A stretch of DNA of 32,930 bases, from IMG/VR virus record IMGVR_UViG_3300005518_000162, positions 1 to 32,930 of that record, one strand, 5' to 3'. Shown here in pieces: positions 29,191-32,930 of this stretch. The position numbers were made by a program, and so were the translations under genes. Under the pieces are notes generated by a model. That model was not told where the DNA came from, made no database searches, and worked only from the letters and a program-made list of their open reading frames with translations. The stretch's first letter is position 1. Each line of letters starts with the position of its first letter. The DNA is from a virus.

Positions 29191-29461
29191 CGAGCGATAG
29201 GAGGGTTTCGTAGGCGAGCGGTTCGCCGTTTCGGTTGCGGCCGACCTGAGCGCCCTCAAGACGCACGTACGACCTCATCCGGTACTCGATCTGTTCAGTG
29301 CTCGGATCGACGCCCCGTGCGAGGCTCTGCCAGATGTGGATGAGGCCTTCCTGTTCGAGATCATCCACCTGCACGCCGATCTGAGCAGCCACCGCCCCGC
29401 GCGATATGCGCAGAGCGATGGCCTGGACCGCCTCGCGGTATCCCGCGATTGCGGCGTCCAT
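29156..29461 (-). CDS. sigma-factor region-2-like protein
   Basis: A 101-residue gene from ATG 29461. Residues 8-47 match sigma region 2.1-2.2: YREAVQAIALRISRG, then VDDLEQEGLIHIWQSLARG (33-49, the D-L-QEG-I-LW-A motif). The next part (IEYRMRSYVRLEGAQVGRNR) follows region 2.3-2.4 in place (F-YA-RIR-AI). There is no region 4 or HTH; the next gene (28870-29190), overlapping by 35 bases in the +1 frame, supplies it. The pair probably directs host RNA polymerase to phage promoters. Whether it binds polymerase on its own is unknown. Confidence 0.65.
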   Translation of the reverse strand: MDAAIAGYREAVQAIALRISRGAVAAQIGVQVDDLEQEGLIHIWQSLARGVDPSTEQIEYRMRSYVRLEGAQVGRNRNGEPLAYETLLSLDDFRGIEAERG

Positions 29462-29473
29462 GCTGGTCAGTGC

Positions 29474-29848
29474 TTAGAACGGAATATCGTCCTCGTCCTC
29501 AGCGTCGGCGGCCGGCTCGTCAGTGTTGACGGTCTCGACTTCCTGACCCGCATCGAGCGTGCCGAGGTTGAGGATGTTGGTGACGGAGAGGTTGTTGTAC
29601 GTGACCTTCTCTCCCTGACCGTTCGTGCCTTCGTTGCGCGAGAACTTGCCTTCGAGGACAACGAAGTCACCCTTGCCGACCTCGACGTGCGCGTGGGACG
29701 GCCAGAGAGTGGCGCCGACCCGGAGCGACTGCTCCTTCACGCCGCCGGTGCGGACGGTGATGTTGCGAACGTCCTTGCCGCCAGCCTGCCCCTCGCGGGG
29801 GTCAAACTGGACCACACCGATAAGGGTCCGGTACTGATTTTCAGCCAA
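29474..29848 (-). CDS. ssb: single-stranded DNA-binding protein
   Basis: A 124-residue gene starting at TTG 29848 with AAAGGA upstream; the longer upstream frame is rejected as it overlaps the nuclease gene in shadow sequence. The body is an OB fold (RTLIGVVQFDPREGQ; GDFVVLEGKFSRNEGTNGQG; VTYNNLSVTNIL). The C-terminus is acidic and ends EDEDDIPF, the classical SSB tip that recruits replication proteins. It would protect single strands during phage replication and recombination. It lies between a PDDEXK nuclease and the sigma-like genes. Confidence 0.85.
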   Translation of the reverse strand: MAENQYRTLIGVVQFDPREGQAGGKDVRNITVRTGGVKEQSLRVGATLWPSHAHVEVGKGDFVVLEGKFSRNEGTNGQGEKVTYNNLSVTNILNLGTLDAGQEVETVNTDEPAADAEDEDDIPF

Positions 29849-29852
29849 GTGG

Positions 29853-30266
29853 CTAGTCCTTTCTGTAGAACTCGTCGTAGAGGCGGACGAAGTAGTCCCA
29901 GTCCATGCGGGCGACCTCGTCTCCATCAACTTCGTGCGTGGTGACTTCCCCGAAGGCGTCCATGCCTCCGGTCATCGCGCCGGTCTCGAGCATGATCCAG
30001 AGCGCTGAGTGCATCTGCACCCTGTCGCGCCCGTTGTGGCCGCGCTCCTTCAGCGCCAGGACCGGGTGTTGCCCGACCTTCTCGGCGTTCTCCTTCGCCT
30101 GGCGCCAGTCCTCGGTCAGCCAAACGAAAGTCTTGTAGCTCTTGACCTCTAGGCCGACGCAGATGTCCACGCAGTCCGGGAGATCGCGGCCGGTTGGTCC
30201 GGTTCGTTCGCCGCCCAGCTCGCGGCACTTCTGTAGCTCGATGACCTTCCAGCGCTTACTCGCCAT
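29853..30266 (-). CDS. PDDEXK-type nuclease, Holliday-junction-resolvase-like
   Basis: A 137-residue gene from ATG 30266. It shows a PDDEXK core: E10 region (WKVIELQKCRELGG), PDCVDI with D31/D34, then LEVK with E40 and K42, and a Q-containing helix (DWRQAKENAEKVGQHPVLAL). The RELGGERTG start resembles phage resolvase-like nucleases in this operon position. It likely resolves branched DNA or trims recombination intermediates. Its start overlaps the small membrane gene by 11 bases. Exact substrate unknown. Confidence 0.72.
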   Translation of the reverse strand: MASKRWKVIELQKCRELGGERTGPTGRDLPDCVDICVGLEVKSYKTFVWLTEDWRQAKENAEKVGQHPVLALKERGHNGRDRVQMHSALWIMLETGAMTGGMDAFGEVTTHEVDGDEVARMDWDYFVRLYDEFYRKD

Positions 30267-30432
30267 CGCACTTCCGGCACTTCTCGGCGATCAGGCGCCA
30301 GCCGATCAAGACCATGACGGCGATGAGAAGCGCCGCGAAGAACACGAGCCGCCCGTCGACCGGGTGGAAGTAGAGATGCGGGGAAGGGCCTTGTGCGGGA
30401 TGACCGAGCCCGCGAGGCACAAAGCCCGACAC
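30256..30432 (-). CDS. small single-pass membrane protein
   Basis: A 58-residue gene from GTG 30432, whose first base is shared with the previous TAG (TAGTG). A Pro/Gly/His-rich N-terminus is followed by one hydrophobic helix at about 30-45 (LVFFAALLIAVMVLIGW) and a Cys-containing charged end (EKCRKCDGE, a C-x2-C pair). It may be anchored in the membrane with the CxxC tail on the cytoplasmic side. No family recognised. A membrane protein inside the replication operon is unusual. Confidence 0.6.
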   Translation of the reverse strand: MSGFVPRGLGHPAQGPSPHLYFHPVDGRLVFFAALLIAVMVLIGWRLIAEKCRKCDGE

Positions 30433-30845
30433 TACGGGCCTGCCAAGCTGGACAGGTCCTCGTCGCTCAGCGTGGTGCTGAACGGCCGGACGTAGTAGCG
30501 CCGCTTCGCGTAGCTGTAGGTCTGTGTCTCGAAGACCTGCTTGCCTATCTGAACGAGGTCTCCAGGCTGTAGCCGGCGCTGAACGCCGGCCTGGATGATC
30601 TCGTGGGACGAGAGGTAGTACTGGTCGTTCTCGATGAACGCCTTCACGCCTTCGAGAACGGGGATCTCGGGGATCTCAGTCTCGCCCCGGACGATGCGTT
30701 CCTGGTGTCGAACGATGTTGCTCTCCCAGTGCTCGTCCGGCTCAGCGTTCGAGATGTAGTCGGTGCGCTCTCCGCAGACGGGGCATGCCTGGAACTTGAA
30801 GTCAATCGGGAATGACCCGTGCAGCACGCAGCGGCGGGCAGCCAC
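30432..30845 (-). CDS. hypothetical protein with zinc-ribbon-like N-terminus
   Basis: A 137-residue gene starting at GTG 30845, directly after the primase-helicase stop. The N-terminus has C6, C21 and C24 (CVLHGSFPIDFKFQACPVCG), a zinc-ribbon-like arrangement with H9 as possible fourth ligand. The rest is mixed (HWESNIVRHQERIVRGETEI; KQVFETQTYSYAKRRYYV) and ends acidic. A DNA-binding accessory to replication is plausible from position; no family recognised. Confidence 0.65.
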   Translation of the reverse strand: MAARRCVLHGSFPIDFKFQACPVCGERTDYISNAEPDEHWESNIVRHQERIVRGETEIPEIPVLEGVKAFIENDQYYLSSHEIIQAGVQRRLQPGDLVQIGKQVFETQTYSYAKRRYYVRPFSTTLSDEDLSSLAGP

Positions 30846-32204
30846 TTAGAAGGGATCGTCCTCCTCAGGTAGTTGGACCCGAACCTCGCCCTTCTCCACA
30901 TCGCCGACGATCTGCGCGTGTAGGTGCGCCGTCTGTCGGCGGGGCTTGCTCGGGAAGATGTTCAGGATTCCGGTTTTGTTGCCCTTGCGATCCTCGGCAG
31001 CGATGACCGAGATTTCCTGGTCGGAGGCGTTTCGAATCGCTCCGGCGCCTCTCGACCCGCCACCGCCCTTCACCGAGTGGTGGACGACGATGACGCCGGC
31101 GTTCGTCTCACGCGCGATGGGGATGACGCCGCCCTTCATGAGCAGTGTCATGGCGTCGTTCGAGTTCTCCTCCGCGCCGAGAGCGACACGACTCAGAGAG
31201 TCCACGATGACGAGCGCAGGCTCGATCTCGATGGCCTCCTCAAGCAGCTTCTCCGGCTCGTGGATGAGGTCAACTCCGGCGTACCAGATGTACTCCAGAT
31301 CGGAGTGCTTCTTCGGGTCGTAGCCGAGGGCATGCAGGCGCTGGTGGGCCAGCGCCCGGCTGTTCTCCTCGTCCACGTAGATGACCGGGCCGTGCCGCTT
31401 GATCGGCAAGCCCAGGAACGTCTCGTCCCCGCCGGTGACGGCCAGGGACAGGGCCTGCATCAGGAACGTCTTGCCCACCCCGCCGTCGGCAGCGAGGACT
31501 GTGGCCTCGTTCGCCACGACGAAGTCCTCCACGATCCAGTCCGTGTCGGGCACGGGCTGATTCAGGTTGAGGCGCGGGTAGTGGCGGACGGGCTCACCCG
31601 CCCGCTTGAGCAGGACGTGGAACGCGGCCCAGTCATAGGTCTGAAAGAACTCGGCCGCATCGCTCGTACCCTTCGGCAGGCGCACGCGCCGGGCCTTACG
31701 GCCCAAGCTCGCCTTGACCTTCTTCCAGCCGCGCTCGACGGACTCCGCGGCGTCGGGGCTCTCGTACGGGTCATCGTTGTCGGTGACGAAGAAGACACGC
31801 TTCGCCTTGCCGAACAGCTCCTCGGCGTACTCGTCCTTCCAAGCGTCCGTCCCGGACATCCCCAGCACCCTGGTCTTCCAGGTGTCGGTGGCCGCCTGCC
31901 AGGCTGCCATCGTGTCGGTCTCGCCCTCGAAGACGATCAGCTGCGAGGCGTCGTTCTCGAAGTGCGGCGGCAGGAACGGAACCTGCCCCGGTGTGGTGCG
32001 GTTGCCTGCGGCATCGGTCCACCAGAACTTCCGGCCGTCGCTCTTCTCGAAGCCCTTGCGGAACTTCGTCATGCCGCGCGGGTACGGGATGATGGTGAGG
32101 TCGGGTTCGTCAGTGCCGGATGTGAGCCCGAAGGCCTCTAGCGTTTCTCGGCGGATACCCCGCCGATCATCGAACCAGCGGAGCGCCGCGGGGCTAAGCC
32201 CCAG
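30846..32204 (-). CDS. Toprim primase - RecA-type helicase, CTG start
   Basis: A 452-residue gene if it starts at CTG 32204, with AAAAGG six bases upstream. The frame's first ATG (32072) would remove 44 residues that match the usual start of such proteins (SPAALRWFDDRRGIRRETLE, then IIPYPRG). The Toprim part shows E93 in VFEGETD and D142/D144 in VTDNDDP. The helicase part shows Walker A AADGGVGKT (238-246), Walker B LVIVDS (331-336) and a VVHHS motif (374-377). It should unwind DNA and perhaps synthesise primers at the fork. The N-terminal zinc-binding and RNA-polymerase domains of full primases are not visible. The C-terminus ends EEDDPF, like an SSB tip. Confidence 0.82.
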   Translation of the reverse strand: MGLSPAALRWFDDRRGIRRETLEAFGLTSGTDEPDLTIIPYPRGMTKFRKGFEKSDGRKFWWTDAAGNRTTPGQVPFLPPHFENDASQLIVFEGETDTMAAWQAATDTWKTRVLGMSGTDAWKDEYAEELFGKAKRVFFVTDNDDPYESPDAAESVERGWKKVKASLGRKARRVRLPKGTSDAAEFFQTYDWAAFHVLLKRAGEPVRHYPRLNLNQPVPDTDWIVEDFVVANEATVLAADGGVGKTFLMQALSLAVTGGDETFLGLPIKRHGPVIYVDEENSRALAHQRLHALGYDPKKHSDLEYIWYAGVDLIHEPEKLLEEAIEIEPALVIVDSLSRVALGAEENSNDAMTLLMKGGVIPIARETNAGVIVVHHSVKGGGGSRGAGAIRNASDQEISVIAAEDRKGNKTGILNIFPSKPRRQTAHLHAQIVGDVEKGEVRVQLPEEDDPF

Positions 32205-32406
32205 GGCCGACCTTTTCTAGCCGCATCCAAGCAAGGCCCTTCGTTGTCACGAACAGAGTGCCTCCATCCGTTGTCTGCACTAGAAGCACGTCCCCGCCAT
32301 TCAGGTACAGCGGCCAGTAGTTGTGGGCAACCTCGTAGCGCTGTGGCTGCAGGCCTCCGTATGCGAGGGTGAGGCTCTTCGGCGGCTTGCTACGCCGCCG
32401 GAGCAT
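32194..32406 (-). CDS. small hypothetical protein
   Basis: A 70-residue gene from ATG 32406, overlapping the previous gene by 17 bases and the next by 11. The translation is coherent (KSLTLAYGGLQPQRYEVAHN, WPLYLNGGDVLLVQTTDGGT) and mainly beta-like, with no Cys or membrane segment. No ribosome site is obvious, so translation may be coupled. Unknown function; position between the coiled-coil gene and the helicase suggests a replication role. Confidence 0.6.
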   Translation of the reverse strand: MLRRRSKPPKSLTLAYGGLQPQRYEVAHNYWPLYLNGGDVLLVQTTDGGTLFVTTKGLAWMRLEKVGPGA

Positions 32407-32635
32407 CGGTCAGGATTCGCTGTGCGCGCACGGCCGATGAGTGCGGGTTGCCGGGCTCGCTGACGAGAGCATGTAGGGCCTGCTCGACGCGCTCAAGCCG
32501 TGTGCGCAACTGGCCCTCGACGCCGACCCAGGGCTCGTGGCTCTGGATCTGTCTCTCAAGTCCGTCGACACGGGTGTCGAGTTCGTAAACGAGTGCCGCG
32601 ACTTCTGCGAACTCGCTCGGGTCGATCCAGCTCAG
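32390..32635 (-). CDS. coiled-coil protein with CTG start
   Basis: An 81-residue gene with no ATG, GTG or TTG in the first 45 codons, but AAGGAGG lies 7 bases upstream of an in-frame CTG at 32635, which overlaps the previous gene's TGA as CTGA. The product (SWIDPSEFAEVAALVYELDT, then RVDGLERQIQSHEPW and a helix RTRLERVEQALHALVSE) is a charged coiled coil with a flexible end. Structural or scaffolding role in the replication complex is possible; not recognised. Confidence 0.65.
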   Translation of the reverse strand: MSWIDPSEFAEVAALVYELDTRVDGLERQIQSHEPWVGVEGQLRTRLERVEQALHALVSEPGNPHSSAVRAQRILTDAPAA

Positions 32636-32930
32636 GTTGTGACCTCCTTGTTCTGATCGAACGCAGGGAACTGCGGTGCCTCACCTTGGAGGCGCATCAG
32701 GATTTTCGCCGTGACCTTGGACCAGCAGCGCTTGCAGCCGCCGTACCGCTCGGCCTTGTCGTCCACGTACACGCTGCCCCCCGGCTTGCCTTCCTTTGTC
32801 CAGATATCCACGAAGGTCAGGCCGTGCTGATCGAGCAGGTCGCGGATGTACTGGATCTCGTTGGCGACGATCTCGGGGGACCGACGCTCCGATGTCCAAG
32901 GATCGTACGGGGACAGGCGGGCGCTGAAGA
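32632..32930 (-). CDS. HAD-superfamily protein, C-terminal part
   Basis: The frame is open from the window edge to TGA at 32632-32634, so the N-terminus is outside. The visible 98 residues contain IQYIRDLLDQHGLTFVDIW, then TKEGKPGGSVYVDDKAERYG. The order (helix with hydrophobic Ile/Leu, W-T-KGKP, VYVDD-A) fits the end of HAD-like phosphohydrolases, with VYVDD as motif IV and the Lys in KGKP as motif III. A Cys pair (GGCKRC) follows. Substrate cannot be told from this part. It is the furthest upstream gene visible in the early operon. Confidence 0.6.
   Translation of the reverse strand, partial: FSARLSPYDPWTSERRSPEIVANEIQYIRDLLDQHGLTFVDIWTKEGKPGGSVYVDDKAERYGGCKRCWSKVTAKILMRLQGEAPQFPAFDQNKEVTT

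Noticed and set aside
1-32930. CRISPR arrays, insertion sequences, restriction-modification or toxin-antitoxin genes
   Set aside because: No regularly spaced repeats, transposase, methyltransferase or toxin motif was recognised on either strand.

Overview
The window looks like most of the genome of a temperate, short-tailed (podovirus-like) phage of a high-GC bacterium. The support is a continuous structural cassette (large terminase, portal, scaffold, capsid, head-tail adaptor, tail hub, fibres, internal virion proteins, lysins) with no tape measure, tail-tube or sheath gene, plus a tyrosine integrase. An actinobacterial host is an inference from GC content, frequent GTG/TTG starts and the style of the small replication proteins. 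Both ends of the window cut through genes, so the genome continues outside.

Layout. Positions 1-1618 hold small leftward genes of unknown function behind a TTGACA promoter that carries a perfect palindromic operator, headed by a small HTH gene. Positions 1619-2389 are a repeat-rich gap that I read as regulatory. One small gene, tRNA-Gln(CUG) and a structured gap with a terminator follow (2474-3279). From 3280 to 24351 the rightward late genes run: three small ORFs, large terminase, portal, small-terminase-like HTH protein, scaffold, capsid (followed by two hairpins), adaptor, tail hub, fibres, internal proteins, a two-domain virion lysin, an XhlA-like membrane protein and a GH25 endolysin, ending in a strong terminator. 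Positions 24364-26141 are a lysogeny segment: a small membrane protein, tRNA-Thr(CGU) on the minus strand, and the integrase with its own promoter. From 32930 down to 26183 a dense leftward early operon encodes a HAD-like protein, Toprim primase-helicase, PDDEXK nuclease, SSB, two sigma-factor-like halves on separate overlapping genes, an HTH protein, a DEDD exonuclease, a ClpP-like protease and a winged-helix regulator, ending at a leftward terminator that faces the integrase.

The most unusual signal is translational. Four genes (23401, 27143, 32204, 32635) have no plausible ATG, GTG or TTG near their 5' ends, but each has a CTG at normal distance from a Shine-Dalgarno sequence, and two of these CTGs overlap the upstream stop as CTGA. 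One further gene seems to start at ATA (28607), and the scaffold gene has an ATT better placed than its ATG. The second notable signal is a sigma factor apparently split into a region-2 protein and a region-4 protein. Others are shared acidic C-terminal tips on SSB and helicase, a ClpP-like protease outside the capsid module, and a possible tRNA-Thr attachment site.
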